DNA of 64,000 nt from Gremmenia infestans (taxonomy: Eukaryota > Ascomycota > Leotiomycetes > Helotiales > Hamatocanthoscyphaceae), in assembly GCA_032629725.1 (NCBI GenBank), contig JAFEVB010000002.1, positions 1,426,001-1,490,000 on the forward strand. Direction: 5' to 3'. Positions 32,589 to 44,387 of the stretch are shown here, piece by piece. A program made the position numbers and the translations under genes. Each line of letters opens with the position of its first letter. Position 1 is the stretch's first letter. The notes beneath the pieces are model-generated. The model searched no databases and had not been told where the DNA came from. It was given only the letters and a program-made list of their open reading frames with translations.

Positions 32589-34190
32589 ATGTCAAAAGTT
32601 GGAATTATCCAAAACTTCAGATTCCGTACTTTACAATCCTCAGCCTCGTCTGCAAGGCTGACATCTCTCACTCACTTCTCAACTCGAAATTCCACAACTC
32701 ACAACAACTCAATTTCCTCTTCAAGACCTCGTTCCTACATGAAAACTCCTGTCCGATCTTACCAATCAACACTCCCAATGATGGCGCCCGAAACAGGTAC
32801 TCAAGATTTCCCCACCAGCTCATCTTCGAATGCAACACCACTCCACACCCTCCCTGACAAAAACAAACCAACCCTCGTCATCCTCGGCACTGGTTGGGCA
32901 GGCTGGACACTCTCCCAAGAATTAGGCTCCCAAAAGTCCCCGCTCTCCCGCACGCACAACATCCTCATCCTCTCCCCTTCCCGCACCATGGCGCTCACCC
33001 CCCTCCTAGCCAGCGCTGCCTGTTCCATCTTCGACTTCCGCATCGCCGAAGAGCCAGTGCGGCGCCAGTCGCTGTCCGCGGCCGTGCACAAGTACCAGGT
33101 ACACGTGCTGGGCGTGGACTTCAAGGACAGGAGGATTAAGTGCGTGCCGGCTGTGGGTAGTAATGGCGATGATCGCGCGCCGGATGGTGGGAGAGCAGGG
33201 GAAGGGGAGTTTGAGGTACCGTACGATATCTTGCTCATGGCTCCCGGCAGCGAGACGAATACGTTCAACACGCCCGGCGTAGCCGAACACTGTTACTCGA
33301 TGAAGAATATGAAAGACGCCATGATACTGCGGGAGCGGATGCTCGATTGTCTCGAGCTCGCCTCCCTGCCCATCTACACGGAAGCCCAGAAGCGGGACCT
33401 GCTGCATTTCGCGATTGTGGGCGGCGGGCCGACGGGCGTCGAGTTGGCGGCGGAGATTGACGAGCTTGTGCATGGGCATCTGGCGCATGTGTATAAGCCC
33501 CTGGCGGGCTTGGTTACGATCAGCGTGTATGATGTCGCGGATCGCATGTTGGGATCCTTCGGGGAGAAGCTATCCGAGTACGCGATGGAGAGGTTTCGGA
33601 AGCGGCATGTGCACATTAGGATGGGGCGGCATATTGAGGGTGTGGAGGAGGGCGTGTTGAAGATCAAAGAGGATGGGAGGGTAGGCTTTGGGCTTTGTGT
33701 TTGGGCGGCAGGGAACAAGGCGTCGGGGCTGGTGCAGGGGATGGATGTGAGGAAGAGTGAGGGTGGAATGGAGAGGGTGCTTACGGATCGATGGCTAAGG
33801 GTCTTGAAACCAAAAAATGAGGGCGATGATGAGGATGGGGGGCTTGTAAAAGGTGTTTATGCGCTAGGCGATGCAGCTGATATCGCAGGGCATGAACTTC
33901 CTACCACAGCAGAAGTGGCAGTCCAGAAGGCGGAATGGTTAGCGCGACACCTGAATGCCGGCGAACAGCCCGATAGCAAGCCCTTCAGCTACCAGCAGAA
34001 ATCAATGGTGGCGTATATTGGACGTCAGGATGGAGTTGTGGAGGGGAAGCAGAACTGGACGGGTGCGAGCGCTTGGCTTGCTTGGCGCTCCGGCAGTCTG
34101 GAGTGGACGAGGAGTTGGAGACGGAGGGCAATGATTTGCATTTATTGGTTTATGAATAAACTGGATGGAAGGGAAATCGCAAGGAAGTGA
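32589..34190 (+). CDS. Alternative (type II) NADH:ubiquinone oxidoreductase
   Basis: Non-proton-pumping NADH dehydrogenase of the inner mitochondrial membrane, feeding electrons into ubiquinone and bypassing complex I. Single exon, 533 residues. A Ser/Arg-rich presequence of about 70 residues precedes the FAD Rossmann motif LVILGTGWAGW (about residues 97-106). The second dinucleotide fold FAIVGGGPTGVELAAEI (about 274-290) binds NADH; GVYALGDAADI closes the FAD site. The C-terminal membrane-anchoring region (AWLAWRSGSLEWTRSWRRR) is typical for NDH-2. No EF hand is seen. Whether it faces matrix (NDI) or intermembrane space (NDE) cannot be decided. Third codon positions are much more GC-rich in the middle than at the N-terminus. 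Confidence 0.9.
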   Translation: MSKVGIIQNFRFRTLQSSASSARLTSLTHFSTRNSTTHNNSISSSRPRSYMKTPVRSYQSTLPMMAPETGTQDFPTSSSSNATPLHTLPDKNKPTLVILGTGWAGWTLSQELGSQKSPLSRTHNILILSPSRTMALTPLLASAACSIFDFRIAEEPVRRQSLSAAVHKYQVHVLGVDFKDRRIKCVPAVGSNGDDRAPDGGRAGEGEFEVPYDILLMAPGSETNTFNTPGVAEHCYSMKNMKDAMILRERMLDCLELASLPIYTEAQKRDLLHFAIVGGGPTGVELAAEIDELVHGHLAHVYKPLAGLVTISVYDVADRMLGSFGEKLSEYAMERFRKRHVHIRMGRHIEGVEEGVLKIKEDGRVGFGLCVWAAGNKASGLVQGMDVRKSEGGMERVLTDRWLRVLKPKNEGDDEDGGLVKGVYALGDAADIAGHELPTTAEVAVQKAEWLARHLNAGEQPDSKPFSYQQKSMVAYIGRQDGVVEGKQNWTGASAWLAWRSGSLEWTRSWRRRAMICIYWFMNKLDGREIARK

Positions 34191-34689
34191 TAGAAGAGAA
34201 GATATATCAGGATCTTATAGGTAGCATGACAAGGAAGAAACCATGCAAGCATTGGGTCAAGTGTCAATCGTGTGAAAAGAAGAGCAGACCGCGAGTTCAT
34301 ATCTTGTACGAAGTATTTATTGATGACTGCAAATCATCCAGACCAACTCGAGCCTCTGTCAGCTCGATTGAAAAATGCTAGCTGAATACCGTCGTGCCAG
34401 TGTCGTAAATGCATAGTAGTAGCGTATCAACGAGGACTTTCTTGTATTCGATCTAGCTATCTTACATCAATACTTTCATTCCATCCCATGATTCATAATA
34501 CAACCTAACCTATTCCTCATACAATACAGGAACCAATGCGCCAACGCCCGAGATCAGTACGCTTCGTAACGTTTCGTTAGTGGTCCTTCCTTGCTGAAGA
34601 GACCGTCCCAGTTTTTGTTCAGGGACATCAAAAGCCAACATCAGCCAGCCACCTAGGTCCCCATCCACGAGAATGCATAAAATAACATC
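34191..34689. other. Convergent 3' regions, no gene
   Basis: Space between the convergent NADH dehydrogenase and SNF2 genes; one 64-codon frame without support. Confidence 0.4.
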
Positions 34690-37600
34690 TCATTCTCGAC
34701 CCTTTCCCTTCCCAGAATGAGCAGAGAAGAAGTTTGACGGAATGTCGCTTCTAGACACAGGCGAAGCCTCAAAGCGAACCTGCCGCTTGACCGGCCTGTT
34801 GGTGAATTCATAATGTTCATTGTCATTGAAAGCAGTTGCCTTGCGCTTAGTGGATGACGTTGAGTCGGATGACATTGAATCGTCTAAGCTATCCTTTTCA
34901 GGGTAGGCTTCGTCAGAAGCCTTTTTCAAGCGAGCGGACCGAAAAACAACTCTCAGTTCATTTTCCTCCTCCCATGTAGCGTCAAATGGAGGATCATATA
35001 GGGGAGTATATACGATGGGTTCGGCGGGCTCAGTACTATCAAATACCATCGTTTTCGAAGGACCTGGGCTGAGGCGTTTGTATACAGCATGTATTGGGTT
35101 ACTTCTGACATATTCGTATCCTTCAATGTCTCGGAGTGATGGATGGACAGACTCTTCGAAAACCTTCCATTTACCACCTTGGAGTGTCTCACCTTCGGCA
35201 CTAGTCTTACTAACGCCATCCAGACTCGAGTCCCCCATAAGAAGATCAGCATCTGGATGAAGGATTGCACCAGAGCCTCTGCCGAATACCAATTGCGGTG
35301 TCCTTAGCTTCGCCATATGCTCAGGACCCGGCATATCTTCAACTGCGACAGGTAAGAATCGTACATCTCGAATCCAGTCGTAAATAGCCTGGTCGTCTAG
35401 GATATTCTTCATCTTGTTGTGCTCCTCGTCAGTGATACTTTTACGACGCTCAAGGATGAGCTCTTCAATGCTGCCCTTCAAAACCAAAGTTTCGACATAG
35501 ACGGGTTTGGTCTGTCCAATACGATGCGCACGTTTCACTGCTTGTGCTTCCACCTGTCGGGAGAATACAGGGTTGACAAAGTAGACTCTGGACGCTGAAC
35601 TCATATCAAGTCCAAAAGCAGCCTGGCAAACATCCATCAACAGAACTCGAAAGTTTTCTGTTTGATTAAACGTTACGATGTACTGAGATAGACGAGCCTT
35701 ACTCAGAGTTTTGGCGTACATGAGGTACTTTATTCCTAGACATTCGAGGGCTTGAGCAATGTAGTAGGCGACGTTGTTTTCTTCGTAAAAAACCAATATC
35801 TTCTCATCTTCATGGTGAACCTGGATACGATCCATGAGGTAAGAAAGCTTTGCCGAGGCCGTAGAAACAATGGCTGCAGAGGCTAGAGAAGATGATGGGT
35901 CGAGGGTACCAGTGATCTCGGCCTTCTTTGACTTCTTTAGCGATGGCTTTGGTTTAGTGGGCGAATCCCCTGCTTCGTGTTTATCCGAGCCTGCTGCTTC
36001 CTGCTCAAGCCCCCCTTCTTCAAAAGTTTCCCTAAATAATGATTCGGTCGTATGAAGCATGTTTCTTATTGAATCAGCACTTATTGGTTTCAATAAGGGT
36101 CGTTTTTTCAAACTCGAGCCATCTCCAATTGCAACGCCGCCAGCTAACGCAGGTGCTGAGTCAAGCGCTGCCCCGGTGCTATTTCTGCCATTTTTCTTAC
36201 TCTTTCTTGGAGAGGTATCATCAGGGGGAGATTCCTGTGCCAGGAGCGTGGCTCTCATAGCCTTTTGCCCAGCCGGAATCATACCACCAGAGGGATCATG
36301 CTTCCAAAGTTGAGATTCAACAAACTTTTGCGCCTCGTGAATCATAGTCGCGCCCATTAAGGTTGGATTTTTCGAATCCTCGTCGAGTGCCCAGGCTAGT
36401 CGGACCTCCTCCGGCATTTCGTTTTGAACATACATAGGCATTTCGTGGAATTTGCTTATCGCCCTAGAAGTTCGATTCTTGAGGATCACATTGCCAACTT
36501 CAATTGCCATCTTTAATAAAATCTCATCCTCTTGACTCACAACGACTTCACGTTTCTCCAAGAAGTCTTTGGCAATATCAATCGTAGCATTGATGTCTCC
36601 TTCTGTGAAACCGGACCAGAAGAAAGATGCTTGCCGTAGATTAGATACCAGCGATTGAAGATGTAAACGCTGGCGAGGGTGGAAAAAGTAATCGGCATCC
36701 TTTCTCTCGGATGTAACTGCATTGCAAATAATCATCATTGAAAAAGTGTTCAAGGATAATGTATCCTGCAACGATCCATCAAGATAAACGACGTCTTGGT
36801 ACAGTGGAGGAAGCTTGACCTCACGCTCTACATCTCCGGGTCTATGGCGAATCATCATACTTTCCAAAGTATTCTTGAGACATTCCATATTGCCTTGACT
36901 CTTCGCTCCATGTCGGGGCTGCATTACGTGCTGTGCCCACGACGCAGTATCGTGGGACGAAGGGGCCCACGGTCGAGCCTTCAAGTAAACACTCGCAATG
37001 TTGCCTAGCTTCTCTAAATCCTTGCGCTCTTGCAAATGAAAGAGCATCCCCCGTTCCTTTGACGAACTCGACGCGATAGCATCTTCTAGAGGATCTAGTT
37101 CCTCCACTATATCTGAGTCATTGTCATCGGCATGAAGAATGGGCGTCCCAATTTTAGAGGAGCTGTTGGATGATATCGTTACTTCCGCTCCGTAAAGTCC
37201 CTGGGTGGGCGTGCCGGACACTATCCAACGTGCATCTAGTTGCAAAAGATCAACAACTTCAACGGCTATAGTTCTAGAGTTTGCAGAAGCATTGCCGAAT
37301 GCGTGCCCTTCATCGGTAATCAGCCGCTTGAGATGTAGCGACTTCAGCGGCGAGTGATAAACAGCTTCTTCTTTGAGACAGGTGCAGTCTCTCTCTCGCG
37401 TGCCTGAAATATATGGGCATCTGCAGATTGTTCGGGTAGCCGTCATACGTCGTCCACTGTTATCACTGCCATCTTTTGCTTCCAGCTCGAAGCGTGATTT
37501 GCTAAACAGAATGATATCAAAATCAGCTAGCTCTTCCGGTGAAGGAAGTGATTTCTTTTTGTCGTCCATAACAAGAAATTTGAGGCCTGTTGTATGCTTC

Positions 37601-38975
37601 TTGATCTCATGGCACCATTGTTTGACAAGATTTGCGGGGACGATCACGAGTGTAGCAGCAGTCAGCCAGACTTTCCTCGGTGGAATAGTCACAGGATTTC
37701 TGGATTGTCGTCGTGGCGCAGGACTAGGGAGGTAGTAGTGCCCGGCATTTCTTTTAATCAAGTCTACACATCTCTCATGCGTGTATCCTCCCTGCATATC
37801 TGACAAGTGTGTTTTCCAAGGCGTTGCGGTTCGTCCGACGGCAGCGGCAGCCATATTTCCCAACGATCCGGTAGACTTTCGCACTGGAATTGTCCCGACA
37901 GAATATTCCACGGGGATTTGCGAAGGTACATCTCTTGTGGCCAAAATGAGAGCTAAGCAGATCAGGGTCTTCCCCAGCCCCATAGTCTCCGCACATATGC
38001 CACCCCTCGCAGCTTCATATATTCTAGCTTCAGTGCGGCATGAGCCAGCATCGAAGTCGCAGTACCATGTTGCCCCCCGTTGATCCTCCAGGCACTTCAA
38101 GCGTGGGTCGAGGGTTTGTCCGGGTTGTACTTCGCGTTGAAGCATCATCGCCGCGGAACGGCGTTGGTAATTATACATTGTAGTCTTCAATCCTTCAATA
38201 TCGCTACCTAATATTTTGCACATAGCATCCCTGGCATATCCATCCGCGATGGCTTTTGGATCTGGATTCGGAGATGGTAGTGTATTAAATAGATGAAAAA
38301 GTGACAGGTTTTCCTGAACCTTGTCTTCATCCAAAGTAGAATCAACATGCGTGACTGGGATCTCATCTGACCATTGGCCTCTCCAGGTAGCCCTGGAAAC
38401 GTCCAATTTTGATAGCAGTTGTTGCATGGACCGGCGCAGGACAAGACTCTCGCGGGAAATAGAGACACGCCCAACATCATCGGGCAGAATGAACACTCTT
38501 GCTTGCCCAAAACTGCTGCCTTGGCTCCTGAATTCCATTTTGATCCATCCTGCGTAATGAAGACCGCGAAAATGTGATAAAACTGGTGAATTGAGCAAGG
38601 CCCCTTGTATAGTGCCCGGCAAATATTGGCCTGTAGGCTTAAACAGATCGTGAGGGTGGGCAAATGTTGCCCAAGTACTGCATGACTCCCAATGTTCCAC
38701 AGATATTGAGCATTTCGACCTATGGATTCGTAAACATCCCACCGGAATATATTTCGTTATATCAAGCGTCCTGGGGTTGGAGGGGATGGAAATAACGGGA
38801 GGCATGTCGAAAGAGAAGCTCGAGTCCCAATTCGCAACAGGGGAACGTCCCAGAAGCTGCCGCAAATTGTTAGCATTTACAGGAGCTGTCTGGGGCGCGG
38901 CCGTACCTTTCCAATCCGCCCCTCGCCGCTGTCCTTGAGACGCTGACTTTTGCCCTCAGGCTCTCCGTTATCCAT
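34690..38975 (-). CDS. SNF2-family DNA-dependent ATPase, Rad5/Rad16/HLTF group, no RING
   Basis: Nuclear ATP-dependent translocase. Exons 38975-38907 (MDNGEPEGKSQRLKDSGEG...) and 38856-34690 give 1411 residues. Walker A is in CAETMGLGKTLICLAL at about residue 320; the Walker B box is DEGH (LITDEGHAFG), as in the Rad5/Rad16/HLTF group; the helicase C lobe has FRVLLMDVCQAAFGLDMS and VEAQAVKRAHRIGQTKPVYV. Lobe 1 contains a Cys cluster (CRCPYISGTRERDCTC) that may bind metal. The region between the lobes, where Rad5, Rad16 and SHPRH carry a C3HC4 RING, is long, Lys/Ser-rich and has no cysteines, so ubiquitin ligase activity is not expected. No HIRAN domain recognised. The precise orthologue is unknown. 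Confidence 0.88.
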
Positions 38976-40475
38976 GATTTTATCAGCTCCCTTTCTGAGC
39001 ACACACATGCGAACTTGGTGCGTCCCGCGCGGCAATGAAAGGGCGATGGCGGAGTTCTAGGCATCCATGCGCAACGGCGGTGTTTGCGTAAATATTTCGG
39101 AGATATGATATCAAAATCTAGTGTGATCGTCTGCGAATCATAGCTACAAGAGTTTTAAAGTTAAAGGATGTAGAAGTTGTTGTAATGGGAATGAGATCAT
39201 ACAGGGCTCCTCTGAATAGGAATCATATATTGATACGCTGAGGAAGAGCGATATGAAGCTGGTGTTGGTGTTGGATGGATGGCGCGGTGCATATACGGAC
39301 TGTTTGTCAGGCGGGGCATACGAGCACCGATTGGTTCAATTAAGGTTTAGCGCAACTCAGGGGTATGATGGCGCTAAGATAAGGAATGAATATATCACAT
39401 GCCTCCGTATTCCTCAACGTCCCTCTTTCCCAGTGAAAGGTGCGTTCTCTAGAAGGGGACTTAATAACGGTCCTGGAGTTTATCAACCAAACACCCTATA
39501 CGCGATTGACATTCTACCAAGCTTTGCATGACAACGGATGTAAAACAACAAACCATTACAGCGCCGGAGTAGAGAGTAGAGAGACAAAGCCTTCCAACAG
39601 TGGTAATTTCCACATAAAAATTCAGTCTCTCCAATACCTACCTACGTATACCTCGCAAGCAAATCCCATGATTGCGCTCTCATCCCCTCAAGTAGAGCTC
39701 CAGTTGTCTCTAGACGATCAAACATAAAGTACCACCTAATAAATCCCCACCAAAATCTTATAGCTTGACCATACGGGTATTCTCATTTTCCTTTTTCCTG
39801 CTTCTGGTCACGAGGGAATACCTCCAGGTACCTTATATCTGCATATATAAGTAATCAAGTATACGCCTCAAGAAGTACCGCGAGATAGCGGGATAGATAG
39901 CCTTGCAGGGACCTCTTAAGACTACAAATAGCGCTTCACCTAAATACGGTTGCAACTCAACCCCCGATTTGAACGAACTAGCATATATAGAATCTCAGAA
40001 GGAGCAGTCACTTAGCCAAATGACTTCCAATATCAAGGATAAACAAAAGAGTTGTTTATATAAACAGCTATCTGTCAACTGTAGCACTTTACTTTCAAAA
40101 ATATAAAAAGTGATAGTTTGTCTAGCGGAAAAGGCTTGCAATATTCGTGTACATTCTATATCATGCTAGAGTTAAGAGAAATCTGTAAACGGCATCTCTT
40201 CGTATCAATATATCTCATATACGAAATATGTGTTCCTATCATTCGAAAATTCATATCTTCATATCGCGTAAATGCCTTTTGAGGCATGAGCTCGTTTGGT
40301 CCTGTACCCCGACAGGACAGTAGCTTCCACAAGCTGGCAGCCTCCCAAAACTTTCTTACATGCTAGAGAAACTTGGAAAATCCCACTATCCTCTTTTCCC
40401 AGCATTTGAAATATTGTCACCGCTTCCGTAAACCGCAAATATCTCATCATCTCATCACCATCCCTCCCCAACACC
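38976..40475. other. 1.5-kb spacer without a recognised gene
   Basis: Contains one 92-codon plus-strand frame (39253-39531) with no recognised domain. From 39700 onwards the sequence is AT-rich. No RNA gene recognised. Confidence 0.4.
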
Positions 40476-41371
40476 TCAATCATGGAACGACATCCTAAAA
40501 CTAGGCACCGTATTCGACCTCATGAGTCTCTGCGCCGGCACAAACTCTTCCTCCTTCTCCTCCCTCTCCAAAACCGTAAACTCAACTGTATGCTCCGCCG
40601 GCACCACAACCCTCTTCCTCCCCTCCTTCCCCCTTCTCACATCCCCGAATGTCAATCTATCCGCCTCCCCATCCTTCTCTCTCACATTCACATTTACACC
40701 TCCAAACTCCCACCACGGAATCTCCGCTCCAGGGAAAAGCAGAATATACGTCTCGCCCACCACAAGATGCCTCAAATACGGCAAGGGCAGCGGAGATTGC
40801 GTCTCCGTAGGATCATAGGATGAAATCTCCGTAATCTCTTCCTTTGGAACAGCATCTTCATCTCTAGGCGCCGCATCTTGTAGCGCCTCAATATCCACTT
40901 TTTCAAACCCCCCATCCCGAGTCTGATGCAGGAGTAAGAGGGGTTGGCTCGATGACCATAGGATAGTCACGGGTCGGTCTTCGATCTCGCTTTCGGGCGG
41001 GTCGTAGCGGAGCGTTGACCAGACGCTGAATGGAGCGTCTAGGTAGAGTTCTGGGCGCACTGTAAGTTCTAGGGAGATTTGCGGGGCTTCTGTACTGAGG
41101 ATCGTTAGTGGGAGCTTGACGGTATAGGGGAACTATGGTCGGGGGAAGCTTACTCGGCGTCGCTTTCGGAGAACGTGATGAATTCTTTGATTTCCCTACC
41201 GAGAATTGGAAATGAAGGATTTGTTGAAGGATCCAAGGACAGTTGTCCCACGCTCTTGTCGATGAATGTTTCTGGTTCCGCTACCACCGGGGTGGTGAAA
41301 TATGGCTGGCTTTCTGGTTCAAACTTCTCAACCTCCGAGATGGTCGCCATGGTGTTCGTGCCTTCGGTCAT
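40476..41371 (-). CDS. Conserved-looking fungal hypothetical protein
   Basis: Two exons, 41371-41154 and 41094-40476, give 278 residues. The splice was chosen because only the acceptor before 41094 (SDA-D-TEAPQISLELTVRPELY) keeps the long frame open. No known domain recognised. The N-terminus is acidic and disordered (EFITFSESDAD); the rest is rich in beta-type segments (LYLDAPFSVWSTLRYDPP, PVTILWSSSQPLLLLHQ, YLRHLVVGETYILLFPGA, HTVEFTVLERE), suggesting a small all-beta fold. No signal peptide or membrane segment. The ATG at 41350 is an alternative start. Confidence 0.65.
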
Positions 41372-41451
41372 GATGGTTCAGTCGTAAGGTCGTTAACGAT
41401 CCAGATGAGGAGGGAGCCGTCTATCTATCTATTTTCTTTAGGATGCCAGCA

Positions 41452-41964
41452 CTAGGCTGTGATCGAGATGGCTGTGTGATGATCTGAATCCTGAATTGCG
41501 GGAATCCTCACTGGCGCAATGGTGGCGTTTATATCACCAGCCTCAGCGTATCGCAATACTGTGGGGTCCGAAAGCAAAGATCTCATCAAAGTCTCATCTG
41601 AGCGCAATTGGGTGCCATAGCGTACCAAGTCGTCTAGATGTCGTTTGTTGAAGAAGCACGCACTGACTTGTGCGACCGCTTTCACACGCGGTTCTATCTC
41701 CAGATCCCTCCATGAATCCTTCCGGAAACGTAATTCGAAATAAGAAGCTGGCGAGTGTATTTCGTATCCATCTCGCTCCTTCAGCTGCTGTGCACTGCCT
41801 GTGCCGCGGGAAAGGTTCGGCAGCAGAGGGTAGGGGGTCAGCTCCTTCGCTTTACCATTGCGGTGAAATATCCAAATTCGTGATCCACCAGATCCTTCAG
41901 ATTGGCGAGGCGAGTGGAACCTCCAATCTGGAAAGGGGCGCCAAGATAACTCGACGGTTAGCAA
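41452..41964 (-). CDS. Hypothetical protein, N-terminus unresolved
   Basis: A 170-codon open frame on the minus strand ends 81 bases upstream of the start of the hypothetical gene at 41371. It has no ATG until residue M127 (MRSLLSDPTVLRYA), so either an upstream exon provides the start or the gene is damaged. A plausible acceptor (ctaac branch point, then tttccag, ending near 41931) precedes IGG/DWRF-type sequence, but no upstream exon with an ATG was found in frame. Text such as FNKRHLDDLVRYGTQLRSDE looks protein-like; family not recognised. Confidence 0.35.
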   Translation of the reverse strand: MLTVELSWRPFPDWRFHSPRQSEGSGGSRIWIFHRNGKAKELTPYPLLPNLSRGTGSAQQLKERDGYEIHSPASYFELRFRKDSWRDLEIEPRVKAVAQVSACFFNKRHLDDLVRYGTQLRSDETLMRSLLSDPTVLRYAEAGDINATIAPVRIPAIQDSDHHTAISITA

Positions 41965-42321
41965 AGCTTAAGTGAGGATCATTAGGGTCAGGTACCTGGA
42001 GGACTATACAACAAAACTCTTTAGAGATCGTTTCCTTTCCAAAACACTTCTTGTCACCTCTAGCCAGTCAGTCGTCTAGCAGTCAATATTACTACCATAT
42101 ATTACATTTCACCTTAGATTAGCCCTTCTCCCACATTACAACTCTACGTTTTATGTCTATCTCTACACAGACCTTAGCACCTATATGATTTGAAGTCTTT
42201 AATATTAACATTTTTGGGGGATGAAGCCCCTAAATTCCAGCTCCTCCAAGATGTATAAAACTTGAAGTTTGAACCATTACTCATGATACATTTCCCACAA
42301 TTGATTCCTCCCTTTACCCAT
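41965..42321. other. Spacer, nothing recognised
   Basis: AT-rich, no coding frame or RNA gene supported; includes the 3' region of ISC1. Confidence 0.4.
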
Positions 42322-43860
42322 CTACCAATCCTTAATCCCCTCCTCCTGTAAAACATGACTCTCCCCACAAGCCGCCGCCCTCGCATTACTAATCTCCCAC
42401 TCAAACTCCTTCAACGCCCTAATCTCACTCCCTACAAACAGCCCCCCTATCAACCCATCAATTACACCAGCACTGAGTCCAAGAGTGCTCACCAACATCA
42501 AGATAAACGCCACAAAATTCCTGGGGCTGAACCAGACTGCTACTAGACAGCCTATACTTACAAAGACCCAAGCAACGAAATGACCTAATCGCAACCGTCT
42601 TTGACGCTTTTCGCGAAGTCGGTATTTGGCGATCATGGCCAGGATCTCGTCGTATGTTTGTAGAGGTAGGTAAGGAGGTGTTGTGTAGCGGAATTGGGAG
42701 TGTAAGGTCTGTAGTTCGCTTGGCGTGGGGGAGGATGAGAGGTATGCGCCTGCTTTGAACGCGGATTCTTCTTGATGTCTTGATTCTTCTCCTTCTATGC
42801 TTTGAGAATGCACAAGGGTAGTTTCAACAGAGAAATGGTCGCTGAGCGAGCATTGCAACTCGGGGTGCCGCGATAGGAAGCCTACTTTGGCGGTTTTGAC
42901 GAGCCAGCCTCCTCGCTCTGGATTCGTAAAGTCGAAGGCTGTATTGGCGAAGATGTAGTCTAGGCGTTTGGCTTTGGGGTCGATCGTATCACCTGGTACT
43001 TCGATGGCTGGTTTGTTGCGTCCTAGGAGCTTTTGCTGACCTTTATTCCACCGCCATGTGTTGAGGACACTATCACATGTAGCTCCATTCTCGACTGTAT
43101 TGTAGTCCGCTGTCGGTATGGGACGTCTCCTTGCCTTTTCAACGGCGTCATGGGAAGCACCTATTGAAGAATCGGGGTGTAAGAGGAGCCAGACATCTCG
43201 AACAGGAGAATGGGTGCTGATGAGACGGTGAGCGAGGGAAAGCGGGATCATGTTGAAATCCCCAAGAGCCAGGACTAGATGTCCTCGTTCTGTAGCTCCC
43301 CGTATAAGCTTTGCAATTTCCCATGCTTGTGCAGTTCGATGGCAAATATAGGAATCGTTCGGTTCGCTTTCGTACGGTGCATGGAGCTGGAATGGTTAGC
43401 ATGAGCTCTCGCGCATAGACGGTGAACTTACATGAGTAGTAAAGACCTCCACAACATCCTTCAAGGCTGGTCCGAATCGTATTCTTGCAGAAGCAACACC
43501 CTTTCCCACAAACCAATCACCTCGGAAGAAAGCAGTCGGCCTCCCATTGAGGGGATACCTGAACATGGAACTCTCCTCTATGGGCCATTTCGACAATATA
43601 GCCAGCCCTCCACCAAATATGCCGCTGTGGTAAAACTTCCCATATGGCAGAATAAGTTTGGTTTGCTTCCGGATGCTCTTATAATCCTCTTGTGTCCAGC
43701 ATTCCTGCAGTCCAACAATGTGTGGCTGGGGGTCTGCAGCTGCTATGCGTTTCCCGATTTCTGCCAAACGTTGATTACGGAATTTGGCCAGGTACTTGAG
43801 ACCCCAGCAGTTGAGGGTAATGACATTGATCTCCGTCGGAGCTACAACTGGTAAATCCAT
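42322..43860 (-). CDS. ISC1: Inositol phosphosphingolipid phospholipase C (neutral sphingomyelinase)
   Basis: Hydrolyses inositol phosphosphingolipids to ceramides at ER/mitochondrial membranes. Exons 43860-43432 and 43386-42322, joined in phase 0, give 497 residues (yeast Isc1 477). The exonuclease/endonuclease/phosphatase fold is intact: INVITLNCWGLKYLAK, IVGLQECW (Mg-binding Glu), the junction TTH-LHAPYESEPNDSYICH, ALGDFNMIP, LDYIFAN and the catalytic His in LSDHFSVET. Two hydrophobic helices near the C-terminus (HFVAWVFVSIGCLVAVWF and FVAFILMLVSTLGLSAGVI) are the membrane anchor. Divergent from the WD40 gene at 44388. Confidence 0.94.
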
Positions 43861-44387
43861 CCTTATCCTGGCTGTACCTAGGTATTTTCGTGTTCGTGTA
43901 AGGGGTTATCTGGAGAATAAGATAGGTAGGTAATTTGCGCCACTATAGTAGAAATGGGGCTAGCTGGTATTATAGCTCTAGGCTATGCCTATGAGATCCT
44001 TTTCGTGATAACAAAAGCCATGTTTATTGTTTCGTCTAGATTCGTAGAGGTGAGGGTCCTACTTTGAGGTGTTGGCGGCGAGGGTTGGTTGAAATGGCAG
44101 AAGATCAAGATCAGGTCAGGCAGGTACTGACTGTGTGTAGGTCCTCGTCCTCTTCAACAACCCCTCGATGTTGCATGATCTCATTTCCAGAATAACAGGG
44201 GGTGCCACACGGCTGCACAGTTCATCCTTTTAGTGTCCGAGCCGCCCGAAGTTTAAGCTCTTCTAGGCGCAGATGCGCGCGCGGCTACAGTAGAGTAGTC
44301 GTTAAACCTTTCCGCCGGTCAGGATAAACGCGTCTCCAGAATTGCAGCCCCGATCAACCCAAATCCTCAACACCAGAACATCTCAAG
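43861..44387. promoter_or_regulatory. Shared divergent promoter of ISC1 and the WD40 gene
   Basis: 527 bases between opposite start codons; no TATA box or known operator recognised. Confidence 0.4.

Noticed and set aside
32893..33271. Several long minus-strand frames over the NADH dehydrogenase
   Set aside because: GC-rich third positions open the antisense strand; the plus-strand protein is unambiguous.
37373..37735. 120-codon plus-strand frame
   Set aside because: Antisense to the SNF2 gene; no domain.
40482..40823. 113-codon plus-strand frame
   Set aside because: Antisense shadow of the hypothetical gene at 40476-41371; sequence is repetitive Pro/Leu/Arg text without domain.
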